Below are positions 45,387 through 53,539 of a DNA stretch of 64,000 nucleotides, piece by piece (within the stretch, counting starts at the first letter, position 1; each line of letters opens with the position of its first letter). The stretch is from Desulfovibrio sp. UCD-KL4C. Lineage in GTDB: Bacteria > Desulfobacterota > Desulfovibrionia > Desulfovibrionales > Desulfovibrionaceae. The notes under the pieces were generated by a model. That model was not told where the DNA came from. It saw only the letters and a program-made list of their open reading frames with translations, and did no database searches. The position numbers were made by a program, and so were the translations under genes. The stretch spans positions 1,002,843-1,066,842 of the forward strand of contig NZ_VCNC01000001.1 of assembly GCF_006210265.1 (NCBI RefSeq), read 5' to 3'.

Positions 45387-45929
45387 TTATCTAGCAGAAC
45401 CGTAAGCATTGGCTGCTTTTTTAAGGCGTATAGAATTCGGAGATGGCATATTTCCGGAAACAGTTGGAAGACCGTATCCAGGTCCGTTTGCAAAGCTTGC
45501 ATTAATATTTGTTGAGCCACTTGAGGCAGACGCTTGTGTCTGCAATGGAGCATCTTGAGCTTCCATTTTTGGAATAATTTCTCTATATGCAGAGGCAATT
45601 CCATCAATGATTTTGATTACTTCATCAATTTTTTCATTGTCCATCTTTAAATTTGCCTGCAACAATCTTGTGTTGCAGTAAATATAAAGCTGGCTAAGAT
45701 TTTCAGCAAGAGACCCACCTTTTTCTTTGTTGAGGCTTGATGTCAACTCTGAAATAACTTCAATAGCTTTTGAAATAAGAATTCCTTTCGCGGCATAGTC
45801 TTTTTCGTCAATCTTAATTTTTGCCTGCTTCATGAATTTTATGGCGGCATCGTAAAGCATGAGGAGAAGTTCTCCCTTAGAAGTGGTATGTACCTGAGTT
45901 GAAAGATATGCTTGAGCGGCTTTATTCAT
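45387..45929 (-). CDS. fliS: Flagellar secretion chaperone FliS with extended tail
   Basis: 180 residues. The core (about 1-125; MNKAAQAYLSTQVHTTSKGELLLMLYDAAI, then LYIYCNTRLLQANL) is FliS, the chaperone that keeps flagellin unfolded before export. Family members average about 130-140 residues; here a 55-residue Ala/Ser/Asn/Pro/Gly-rich tail follows, probably disordered. GAGGAG lies before the ATG. It lies 136 bases after fliD, likely read from the same promoter. Confidence 0.92.
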   Translation of the reverse strand: MNKAAQAYLSTQVHTTSKGELLLMLYDAAIKFMKQAKIKIDEKDYAAKGILISKAIEVISELTSSLNKEKGGSLAENLSQLYIYCNTRLLQANLKMDNEKIDEVIKIIDGIASAYREIIPKMEAQDAPLQTQASASSGSTNINASFANGPGYGLPTVSGNMPSPNSIRLKKAANAYGSAR

Positions 45930-46065
45930 TTATTGCTCCTCCTGACATATATATCGGTCTTCTGTCTAAAAAACCTTAGAGGATATTTAGATTATTTTAT
46001 AAATACTTGTAAATCTCTGTTTTTTAGAGATCTTATTAAAATTATTTTTTAACTGCGATTGGTTT

Positions 46066-47835
46066 CTAAGCGGTGCTTCCTAACTGCTCGATGCTTGAGG
46101 TTAACTGCGCTTGTATCCCTTGATATTTACCGAGTAAAGCGTCAAGTCTTGAATATTTTAATTTCAGATTCTGTTCAAAAAGGTCAATTCGATCTTCTTC
46201 GCGTGCAATTTTTTCATCAATATTATCCATGATATCATTATAGTTTTCTTCAAGGATATTAAGTGGACCTGTTTTACTGAGAATTTCAGTTATTGCACCG
46301 ACCATTTCGCCGATTTTCCCTTCTTTGACACTTACCAGAATTGCATCAGAAGCGTTGTCGTTAGAGTTTCCGTAAACTCCATCAGTATGATTTTGTACTT
46401 TCATACCCAAACCAGCTTCCGGTGTTCCACCTGCTCCGGTAATTTCCCATGTTCCAGCTATCACTTTAGCAGCATGTCCATTGATAGTTGCAGAAATAAG
46501 TGTGCCACCGGAAATTTCATATTGAACGTTGTAGTTCCCAGGCTGGGTCGACCCTTCAATATGAGATATGTATTGAAGGTCTGGGGAGTTGCTGGCTCCT
46601 TTTTCATGCGCTGCGAAAACTTCTGCTACAGCGTATGGATCATCTAAAAGAGCTTTACTGAGTTCGTCCATATCAAGTTCTAGAAGACCTGCTTTTGCGC
46701 CACCAGTATCTGCATTAGTCAATATTCCTAATTGAGAGAGTGCTGAATACTTGTCGCCCTTAGTTCCTCCTCCAGATAGTTCTTCATACCAAAGAAATCC
46801 TTCAGATCTTGATGAGGCGATACTTTTAAGTCGCTGCCCTATCAGTAGTTCAACTCCGTAGTTACCTGTAAGAATAGACCCCTGTGGCTTTTCAGCAGTG
46901 GTGTCGATGGCAGTCATGTCCTTAATTTTTTGTCTGACCTCATTAACTTGGTCAACAAATTTTTGAACATTTTCTTTTATTTGTTCAGTGTCAGATGTGA
47001 TTCCTACCTTAAACGAAGATAGATCACCATTTGAGCTTATTATTGTAGAAGTATCTTTTAGGTTTAATGTTACACCTGTAATGACATCGTCAATAGAATT
47101 AGTTGGACGGCCAATGAAGGTTTGTGTTGCAAGGCTACCAGTCAGTGGCGGGAAACCATCTACTCTAATCAGAGAGTTTAAAGCAACTTGGGAATCCATA
47201 TATTGTTCCATACCGCCGGAAGTTCCAGTCAAAGTTAGGTTTAGAATGTTGTTTTCAGCACCTTGATCTTTACCTGTTAATTGGATGTGACATTGAATTC
47301 CAGAGTAAAGAACTGATGCTCGTATTTTATCTTTGGTATCAATATGATTATTTATAAGATTTACAAATCCTTCCATAGTAGTTCCAGCAGCAATATTGCT
47401 AATTACTACATTTTCACCATGATAGGAAAATGATATAGATCCGTTTGAGGAAAAAATTGAGTCCTTGATTGATGCTGTTCCGGCTGAGGATGTTTTAACA
47501 GCGGCTTGTGCCAGCTGTGCAACTTCTACTGTGTGCGATGTTGTAATTGCTTCACTTGTTGCTGTAGCTGTAAGAGTTTCTTCATTAGAACTTGTAGCTA
47601 CCTTGCTCATGAACTCGTCAATAGTGTCCATGGATTTAAGTGTAGTCTGTAAAGATAAAAGGGCGGTGTTAAGCTCATGGAATTGGTCAATTTTTGAGCT
47701 CCAAGTCTTTTTCCATGCTTCAAGAGAGTTGATTTGAGTGCGTTCCAGTTTAACAACACCCTCAATCATTTCCGCAAAGTCCGTGCCACTACCAAGGCCG
47801 GCGAAGCTTATATTTCCTGAAGTTAGGTCAGCCAT
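46066..47835 (-). CDS. fliD: Flagellar cap protein FliD
   Basis: 589 residues. The N-terminal FliD_N domain (about 8-105; ISFAGLGSGTDFAEMIEGVVKLE) and the C-terminal FliD_C region (about 225-575), which ends in a coiled coil (REEDRIDLFEQNLKLKYSRLDALLGKYQGIQAQL), are both seen. FliD caps the filament and helps flagellin polymerise. It is driven by a sigma-54 promoter 52-66 bases upstream of its start. GGAG precedes the ATG. Confidence 0.95.
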   Translation of the reverse strand: MADLTSGNISFAGLGSGTDFAEMIEGVVKLERTQINSLEAWKKTWSSKIDQFHELNTALLSLQTTLKSMDTIDEFMSKVATSSNEETLTATATSEAITTSHTVEVAQLAQAAVKTSSAGTASIKDSIFSSNGSISFSYHGENVVISNIAAGTTMEGFVNLINNHIDTKDKIRASVLYSGIQCHIQLTGKDQGAENNILNLTLTGTSGGMEQYMDSQVALNSLIRVDGFPPLTGSLATQTFIGRPTNSIDDVITGVTLNLKDTSTIISSNGDLSSFKVGITSDTEQIKENVQKFVDQVNEVRQKIKDMTAIDTTAEKPQGSILTGNYGVELLIGQRLKSIASSRSEGFLWYEELSGGGTKGDKYSALSQLGILTNADTGGAKAGLLELDMDELSKALLDDPYAVAEVFAAHEKGASNSPDLQYISHIEGSTQPGNYNVQYEISGGTLISATINGHAAKVIAGTWEITGAGGTPEAGLGMKVQNHTDGVYGNSNDNASDAILVSVKEGKIGEMVGAITEILSKTGPLNILEENYNDIMDNIDEKIAREEDRIDLFEQNLKLKYSRLDALLGKYQGIQAQLTSSIEQLGSTA

Positions 47836-47886
47836 TTTAATCTCCGGGAATTAATTTCCCTAGTTTTTCTCATTTACTTATGGCTT

Positions 47887-47901
47887 GCAAAGGTGGTGCC
47901 A
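47887..47901 (-). promoter_or_regulatory. Sigma-54 promoter of fliD
   Basis: On the minus strand TGGCAC (47901-47896), a 5-base spacer and TTGC (47890-47887) match the -24/-12 consensus fully. The start should fall near 47876, about 40 bases before the fliD ATG. Confidence 0.82.
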
Positions 47902-47945
47902 ATTGATTTCTCGTTTTTTGGGTAGTTTTTTAAAATTTAAGGAAT

Positions 47946-47985
47946 AAAAGCCGAGCCGAAAATTTCGCCTCGGCTTTTATTTTTT
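47946..47985. terminator. Terminator after fliC
   Basis: A 10-pair stem (46-55 with 69-78 of 47946-47978) extended inside by CGAAA/TTTCG, with a T-rich plus-strand tail. It ends the leftward fliC transcript, though its T-run is stronger in the plus direction. Confidence 0.82.
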
Positions 47986-48030
47986 GTCTGACTTATAACT
48001 GAATGAGTTGCGATGAGCTAAACGGTGATA

Positions 48031-48915
48031 TTAACCACCAATTAGGTTCATAGCTAGTCGTGGCATACTGTTCGCCTGTGACAGCATTGCAACAGCAGAC
48101 TGAGTCAGAATCTGATTCTTGGTGAATTCAGTCATTTCGGTTGCTACATCAACGTCAGAGATGCGGGATTCCGCAGCCTGAATATTTTCAGCCTGAACGG
48201 ATAGATTGGTAATGGTGTTTTCCAATCTGTTCTGCATGGCTCCTAGGTTAGCACGAATCTTATCCTTGGATATGATTGCGTTATTTAGCTTATCCAGAGA
48301 AGCCTGTGCAAGTGCCTGAGTGGATATTGAGTTGTTAGCTGCAAGTCCAACTCCGAGCGATGACGCTGTCGAATTGTTAATGGAAACGTAGTAATAATCT
48401 TCTGCGGAATCGTTACCGGTACCAAAGTGAACCTTAATCGGACCAGTGGAAGTGATACCGTTACCGTTGTGCGCAGAATTTGCTCCTGACAGATTTCCAT
48501 TAAGCAGGTGAATGCCGTTAAAGTCAGTTGCGTTAGCAATTCGAGTGATTTCTGATGCCATTGCCTGATATTCTGAATCGATAATCAGACGCTGGTCAGA
48601 GTTGTAGGTACCCGTTGCGGCCTGTGTTGCGAGTTCCTTCATCCTAATGAGCTTTTCATCGATGACGCCAAGTGCGCCGTCAGCTGTTTGGATCATGGAA
48701 ATTGCATCGTTAGCGTTACGAATACCCTGATTAAGAGCTGAGATGTCTGAGCGCATGATTTCGCGAATTGCGAGACCTGCAGCATCATCTGCCGCTGTTC
48801 CAACACGCAGACCTGAAGACAGGCGACGAGTCGAAACTGCAAGGCTGTTATACGAACTCGAAAGATTTCGATTCGCATTCATAGCCATCAGATTGTGGTT
48901 AATTACTAAAGCCAT
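48031..48915 (-). CDS. fliC: Flagellin
   Basis: 294 residues from ATG 48915, chosen because GGAGG lies 5 bases upstream and the protein then begins MALVINHNLMAMNANRNL, the standard flagellin start. The D0/D1 regions at both ends are conserved (SSGLRVGTAADDAAGLAIRE; ENIQAAESRISDVDVATEMTE, ending LIGG-like), with a short variable middle (about 140-200), so the filament surface domain is small. Expression is expected from a sigma-28 promoter and is likely controlled by CsrA through the leader hairpin. Confidence 0.96.
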   Translation of the reverse strand: MALVINHNLMAMNANRNLSSSYNSLAVSTRRLSSGLRVGTAADDAAGLAIREIMRSDISALNQGIRNANDAISMIQTADGALGVIDEKLIRMKELATQAATGTYNSDQRLIIDSEYQAMASEITRIANATDFNGIHLLNGNLSGANSAHNGNGITSTGPIKVHFGTGNDSAEDYYYVSINNSTASSLGVGLAANNSISTQALAQASLDKLNNAIISKDKIRANLGAMQNRLENTITNLSVQAENIQAAESRISDVDVATEMTEFTKNQILTQSAVAMLSQANSMPRLAMNLIGG

Positions 48916-48920
48916 GTTTT

Positions 48921-48951
48921 CCTCCATGAAGTATATTGGCGTCCTTGCCAA
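48921..48951 (-). promoter_or_regulatory. Candidate CsrA-binding hairpin in the fliC leader
   Basis: On the mRNA, UUGGC (48951-48947) and GCCAA (48940-48936) pair around the loop AAGGAC, which exposes GGA. Eighteen bases downstream, the Shine-Dalgarno GGAGG (48925-48921) provides a second GGA. Two GGA sites, one in a hairpin loop and one in the ribosome site, is the layout of CsrA-repressed flagellin mRNA. Confidence 0.6.
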
Positions 48952-49007
48952 AAACATTGCTCTGGAACTTAAGGTTCACAAAGCTATCTGGTCCTTCCGT
49001 ATTGTTC

Positions 49008-49034
49008 TGATCGACTGTTGTTACGATTTCTTTA
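49008..49034 (-). promoter_or_regulatory. Sigma-28 (FliA) promoter of fliC
   Basis: On the minus strand TAAA (49034-49031), 15 bases, then GTCGATCA (49015-49008) matches the flagellar consensus TAAA-N15-GCCGATAA at ten of twelve positions. The transcript would start near 49001, giving a leader of about 86 bases. Confidence 0.75.
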
Positions 49035-49063
49035 GACTTCTTACTCTTTTTTTATATTAAAAC

Positions 49064-49100
49064 AAAAAAAGGATCTTCAATATATATTGAAGATCCTTTA
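49064..49100 (-). terminator. Terminator after tsaB
   Basis: A 14-pair perfect stem (49068-49081 with 49086-49099) around ATAT, followed on the minus strand by a T-run. Confidence 0.88.
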
Positions 49101-49123
49101 GTAAAAGCAGATTTAAAATGATG

Positions 49124-49933
49124 TTAAACTAGAGAAATGTCCTTTAACTTCTTGCGGGCAACGTCTAAAGAGACTCCTAATTTTTTAGTGATAGCTTCAA
49201 GGTTATCTTCCGCATCAGATCCTCTAAGGTACATTGGAAAGGGCATTTCATTACTGAATTCTGCAAGATCAGCACCTGATAGAATATCCAGAACTGCCGG
49301 AGTATTAAATCTTTCAGGAAGTTTTTCAAGTTGAGGATTTTCTGTTAAAAAATCGTCAAAAAAAGGCTTGTTTTTTATTAGTCCGCTTCCACAAATAACA
49401 GCTTTATCATGATTATATGATTTGATGATCGATGCAGATTCTTCTACTGACACCGAAAGGACTGGGGTCAGCTCTTTCGGAACACTTTCACCTTCTGATA
49501 GCGGTTCAAATCCTTGGATATAAACCTTCATTCTACGTGAATGCGTTACAACCCAGATTGGAACATTTGTGAATTTAGCAGGTCCGGCAGCAAGTAATGG
49601 AAGGTATTTCAGCCCCGCAATCAGAGCGTTGTTACCGGAGATAATCCCCGCCGCCGCAGAAAACGTAAGTCGCAACCCTGTGAAACTGCCTGGGCCCGCA
49701 ATGCAGGCCAGATGTGTAATTTCTTTTGCCGTAAAGCCAAAAAGATCCAAACTGTTTTTAATGGCCGGAACCATGAAAAAAGCTGATTTTCCTGGGACAA
49801 TTAAAGTTCTTGCATCGAGAAGTGAGAATTTTCCCTCAGTTTCTTCGCGCTTAGCAAGAATTATTTGGAGAGCTTCTTCTGTCCCGTCGAGGGCAAGTAA
49901 AAGTTCCATTTTAGTATTTGAAAGTAGACTCAT
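49124..49933 (-). CDS. tsaB: tRNA threonylcarbamoyladenosine protein TsaB
   Basis: 269 residues, an ASKHA-fold partner of TsaD/TsaE in t6A37 tRNA modification. The family motif IAGPGSFTGLRLTFSAAAG is at about 78-96, and the N-terminal LLALDGTEEALQIIL strand-loop is present. The first 8 residues before MELLLALDG may be an over-extension. It starts directly at the rseP stop, so it is the last gene of cdsA-dxr-rseP-tsaB. Confidence 0.9.
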   Translation of the reverse strand: MSLLSNTKMELLLALDGTEEALQIILAKREETEGKFSLLDARTLIVPGKSAFFMVPAIKNSLDLFGFTAKEITHLACIAGPGSFTGLRLTFSAAAGIISGNNALIAGLKYLPLLAAGPAKFTNVPIWVVTHSRRMKVYIQGFEPLSEGESVPKELTPVLSVSVEESASIIKSYNHDKAVICGSGLIKNKPFFDDFLTENPQLEKLPERFNTPAVLDILSGADLAEFSNEMPFPMYLRGSDAEDNLEAITKKLGVSLDVARKKLKDISLV

Positions 49934-50998
49934 TTATTTAAACGTTCGGACTAAATCGTTAAAGATAGCAAAAGCCATCAGGGAAAATAGGAATAGTAAG
50001 CCAACACGGGTTGCCGCACTCTGAAGTCTTTCACTTAGCGGTCTGCGTAAAACAGTTTCAAGTCCGAAGAACAGTAGGTGTCCACCGTCAAGCACTGGAA
50101 TCGGGAGCAGGTTGAGCAGTCCAAGGTTTATGCTAATGAAAGCTGTAAACTGAAGAAGTTCAAGTAGTCCTCGTTCAGATTGCTGTTTAATAGCTTGCGC
50201 TATCATGATTGGTCCTCCGATTGAATCCATCGGTACGACTCTTTCAACCATTTTAACAATACTTGTGCAGATTAGTTTTGTAACAGTCCAAGTCTGAATA
50301 ACTGCTGCTTTTGCGCCAGATGCACCACTAAGCTTAACTGTTTTAGTCTTTCCGGCAGCGACAATTCCAACAACTGGTACACGGATCGTTTCACCGAAAA
50401 TGTTTTTAAGCTCCTGAACTTGCGGCCTAATTACAATACTTTTCTGTTCACCGTTTCTAGCAATTATAAAATTAAGAGAATCTGTTTTACTAGTTTGGAT
50501 GGTCTCAGCAAGATCACTCCAGAAAACAATTTTTTTTCCGTTAATGGAAAGAACATTGTCTCCGGTTTGAATTCCAGCCTGAAGAGCAGGGCCGTCAGGC
50601 TGCAGATTGCCAACTTCAGGAGTCATTCCCATCTGACCATGGGTTAGGATAATTCCCCAGAAAATTATCCATGCAAGAATAAAGTTGAAAACAGGTCCTG
50701 CTGCGACAACAAGCATTCTGTGCCATGGTGGGCGGTTCATGAATAATTGTTTGGAATTGAACTCCGAGTCCTTATCCATTCCACGTTCCTCTCCGGCAAG
50801 GCTTACGTAGCCTCCGAGAGGTATGAGCGATAATTTATACTCTGTGTTGCCGAGTGAAAATCCGGCAAGTTTCGGGCCGAAGCCTAATGAAAATGTTTTA
50901 ACTCCGATTCCGAGCAAACGGGCAACGGCAAAATGGCCTAATTCATGAAAAAAGATTAAACCGCCGAGAACCAGTACGAAATAAAATATCCATGTCAT
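49934..50998 (-). CDS. rseP: Site-2 intramembrane zinc metalloprotease RseP
   Basis: 354 residues. The zinc motif HELGH is at residue 18-22 in the first membrane helix, one PDZ domain follows (about 110-205; PDGPALQAGIQTGDNVLSINGKKI), and the LDG-type motif NLLPIPVLDGGH lies near residue 300. Single-PDZ form, in contrast to the tandem PDZ of E. coli RseP. It cleaves membrane-embedded regulators or signal-peptide remnants. It follows dxr by 8 bases. Confidence 0.94.
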   Translation of the reverse strand: MTWIFYFVLVLGGLIFFHELGHFAVARLLGIGVKTFSLGFGPKLAGFSLGNTEYKLSLIPLGGYVSLAGEERGMDKDSEFNSKQLFMNRPPWHRMLVVAAGPVFNFILAWIIFWGIILTHGQMGMTPEVGNLQPDGPALQAGIQTGDNVLSINGKKIVFWSDLAETIQTSKTDSLNFIIARNGEQKSIVIRPQVQELKNIFGETIRVPVVGIVAAGKTKTVKLSGASGAKAAVIQTWTVTKLICTSIVKMVERVVPMDSIGGPIMIAQAIKQQSERGLLELLQFTAFISINLGLLNLLPIPVLDGGHLLFFGLETVLRRPLSERLQSAATRVGLLFLFSLMAFAIFNDLVRTFK

Positions 50999-51006
50999 AT
51001 TTTGCC

Positions 51007-52209
51007 TTATGCGATAGAGTTCATAACATCGCGTCTGGTTTTGACATCAAGCTCCAGAACGGCTCTCGCTTCACTTACGTCGCAGGAAGTATGCTGTTCC
51101 AGTGCTGAGTCTATTATTGAAGGGATGTCAGTGAACCCGATTTTTTCATGTAGAAATAGGTCTACAGCCACTTCATTGGCCGCATTTAATACTATAGGGT
51201 GACTTTGTCCTGCGGAGAAAGCTTCAAACGCTAATTTCAAACAGGGGAAAACCTCAAGGTCAGGTTTTTCAAAAGTTAGAGTTCCTATTTCTGCAAGGTT
51301 CAAAGGTTTTAAATCAAGAGGAACTACCTTCGGGAAACAGATGCTGTATGCAATTGGAATTTGCATGTTAGGAAGGCCTAGGTGTCCAAGCTGTGAACCG
51401 TCAACATATTCAACAAGTGAATGAATAATACTTTGCGGATGGACAACTACATCAATTTGTTCAGGTGGAAGACCGTATAAATGGCAAGCTTCGATAACCT
51501 CAAGTCCCTTATTCATAAGGGTTGCGGAGTCTATGCTGATTTTTGCCCCCATATCCCAGTTGGGATGGTTGAGGGCCTGTGCGCGGGTAACATTTTCAAG
51601 AAATTCTTTGCTTTTACCACGGAATGGACCGCCGGAAGCTGTCAGGATAAGTCTGCTTACGTCTGATCCGTTATGTCCTGCAAGGCCTTGAAACAGGGCA
51701 TTGTGTTCAGAATCGACAGGTAAAATAGTTGCGCCTGTTGCATGGCAGGTGGCTCTGATAATGTGTCCACCAAGAACTAGTGATTCTTTGTTAGCCAAAG
51801 CAATCATTTTTCCTTTCTTTGCTGCGGCAAGAGTCGGTTCGAATCCGGCTGCTCCTACAATAGAAGAAAGAACAACATCTACTTCTTCAAGTGAAGCTAA
51901 TGTTACATATGCTTCGGGACCTGTAAGAATTTCAGGTTTATAATCAGCTGGGAGCAACGTAGTTAACTCTTCAGCAATTTTATCTGAAAGAACTGCAAGG
52001 TAAGCAGGGCGGTGCTTAATTGCCTGTTGTGCTAGAAGTTTAGCATTTCTGCCGCCTGCAAGAGCTGTTATTTTAAAAAGATCAGGATGCTGTTCAATTA
52101 CGTTTAGTGTGTTAGTTCCGATTGAACCGGTGCAGCCCAAAATAGAAATTGTTCTAGGGAAATTCGGTAGTTTTGCAGTAGCAGGCCAAGGGGATATGTA
52201 TGTTTTCAA
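51007..52209 (-). CDS. dxr: 1-deoxy-D-xylulose 5-phosphate reductoisomerase
   Basis: 400 residues. It makes methylerythritol 4-phosphate, the committed step of the MEP isoprenoid route. The NADPH-binding ILGCTGSIGTNTL, the LANKESLV and SEHNALFQ segments and the metal-site region with NKGLEVIEACHLYG are all intact. The N-terminal 18 residues before the Rossmann motif are extra. It lies 48 bases after cdsA and has no strong ribosome site. Confidence 0.95.
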   Translation of the reverse strand: MKTYISPWPATAKLPNFPRTISILGCTGSIGTNTLNVIEQHPDLFKITALAGGRNAKLLAQQAIKHRPAYLAVLSDKIAEELTTLLPADYKPEILTGPEAYVTLASLEEVDVVLSSIVGAAGFEPTLAAAKKGKMIALANKESLVLGGHIIRATCHATGATILPVDSEHNALFQGLAGHNGSDVSRLILTASGGPFRGKSKEFLENVTRAQALNHPNWDMGAKISIDSATLMNKGLEVIEACHLYGLPPEQIDVVVHPQSIIHSLVEYVDGSQLGHLGLPNMQIPIAYSICFPKVVPLDLKPLNLAEIGTLTFEKPDLEVFPCLKLAFEAFSAGQSHPIVLNAANEVAVDLFLHEKIGFTDIPSIIDSALEQHTSCDVSEARAVLELDVKTRRDVMNSIA

Positions 52210-52257
52210 AATTAAAATTCCGTCGTGTTTTGTGAGCTGAAAATTTTTAAGCTCTGT

Positions 52258-53061
52258 TTAGAAAAAGGCGTGTATCTGTCTTGCCAGAATATACACTGGA
52301 AGCGCAAGGACAAGACTGTCTATTCTGTCTAAGACTCCGCCATGTCCCGGTAAAATCTTTCCTGAATCTTTAACGTCTAATTTACGTTTTAGTGCTGATT
52401 CAAAAAAGTCCCCCATCTGAGAGGCGAGATTTAAAGAAGCGGCAAGTATTGCCCAGTAAAGTACAGGTGCATTGCCTAACGCTCTTCCATAAACTGTGCA
52501 ACAAACAATGCATACAATAAAGCCTCCGATTGATCCTGCCCATGATTTTTTGGGGCTGATGCGTGGCCATATTTTCTTTTTCCCCAAATATGTTCCGGCA
52601 TAAAATGCGGCAGTATCGGATGCAGAGGATGAAAGTAGAACAAATAATATTTCCCAGCTGGTCATGGAAGTTAAAAATTGGAGTGACAAAGGAATATAAA
52701 TAAGTCCGGAAAAAAGGATCAGGGAATTTTTATATGAAGCTTCGTCTGGATTTGCACTATAAGAAAAAAGGAATTTAAAATTGTAAATCCAAAATATGCC
52801 GAGGAGTAAGATTAGTACCCATGTCGGGGAAGATAAAGATGCTGTTAAAACTATTGCAGCTCCTGAAGCGATTCCGATTAATTTGGAAATATAGTGTGAT
52901 TTGTCTTTCCAGAACATAGAATAAAATTCATTGAGAGCGACAACGGCAAAAAGCGTAACTGCGCCGATAAGGATATACCCGCCTAAATATAGTGCTGAAA
53001 AAAGTGCCAAGACAAGAAGTACTGAGGTTATAATCCGTTGTTGCAAAGAGCTTAAAGTCAT
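52258..53061 (-). CDS. cdsA: Phosphatidate cytidylyltransferase
   Basis: 267 residues with about eight membrane helices. It makes CDP-diacylglycerol, the precursor of all phospholipids. The C-terminal signature runs from SDTAAFYAGTYLGKKK through SPKKSWAGSIGG to GDFFESALKRKLDVKDSGKILPGHGGVLDRIDS. In related genomes uppS and frr sit upstream; here a long intergenic gap lies there instead, so this gene heads the operon. Confidence 0.95.
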   Translation of the reverse strand: MTLSSLQQRIITSVLLVLALFSALYLGGYILIGAVTLFAVVALNEFYSMFWKDKSHYISKLIGIASGAAIVLTASLSSPTWVLILLLGIFWIYNFKFLFSYSANPDEASYKNSLILFSGLIYIPLSLQFLTSMTSWEILFVLLSSSASDTAAFYAGTYLGKKKIWPRISPKKSWAGSIGGFIVCIVCCTVYGRALGNAPVLYWAILAASLNLASQMGDFFESALKRKLDVKDSGKILPGHGGVLDRIDSLVLALPVYILARQIHAFF

Positions 53062-53539
53062 GAATATCCTCTAATAATATTTCTAATTACTAAAAATGAA
53101 ATATTACATTTGTATTGTTTTTTTTGATACTATATTTTTATCTAACTAAATTTTATATTACAAAACTAAATTAGGTCGGTGGTATTTGTTTTAATGGTAA
53201 TTAATCTTTAAAAAACTGCATAATTATAATTCATTAATAGTTATGGGGCAACCCGTAGAAGCTTCTTTTTTGTGATTAGTTAGATCATAACTTAATTCAA
53301 GTCTACAGCCGTTAATGCTAAATAATCTAATGCGTTGATTAATAAACATGCGGCTATACGATTGATTTGAATTATTTAATGAAAAAGGGATGTATCACAA
53401 TTAGATTAAGCTGCTGAATCATTCAAATATTGCGATATATTATTTATATTCCTGTCTTTTTTTATAGTATAGCAGTATGTTTTTTAAAAAAAGAATTGCA
53501 AATTTATATTATATTGATGGATGTGAACTTAGGAACGTT
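53062..53539. other. Long divergent intergenic region cdsA / HD-GYP gene
   Basis: A 478-base AT-rich stretch between divergent genes. It contains no convincing coding frame; an in-frame ATG at 53477 lacks a ribosome site. I looked for a c-di-GMP riboswitch and found none. A T-run follows GAAGCTTC at about 53258-53275. Confidence 0.6.

Noticed and set aside
53477-53539. An earlier in-frame ATG for the HD-GYP protein
   Set aside because: No ribosome site precedes it, whereas AGGA stands 6 bases before ATG 53540.
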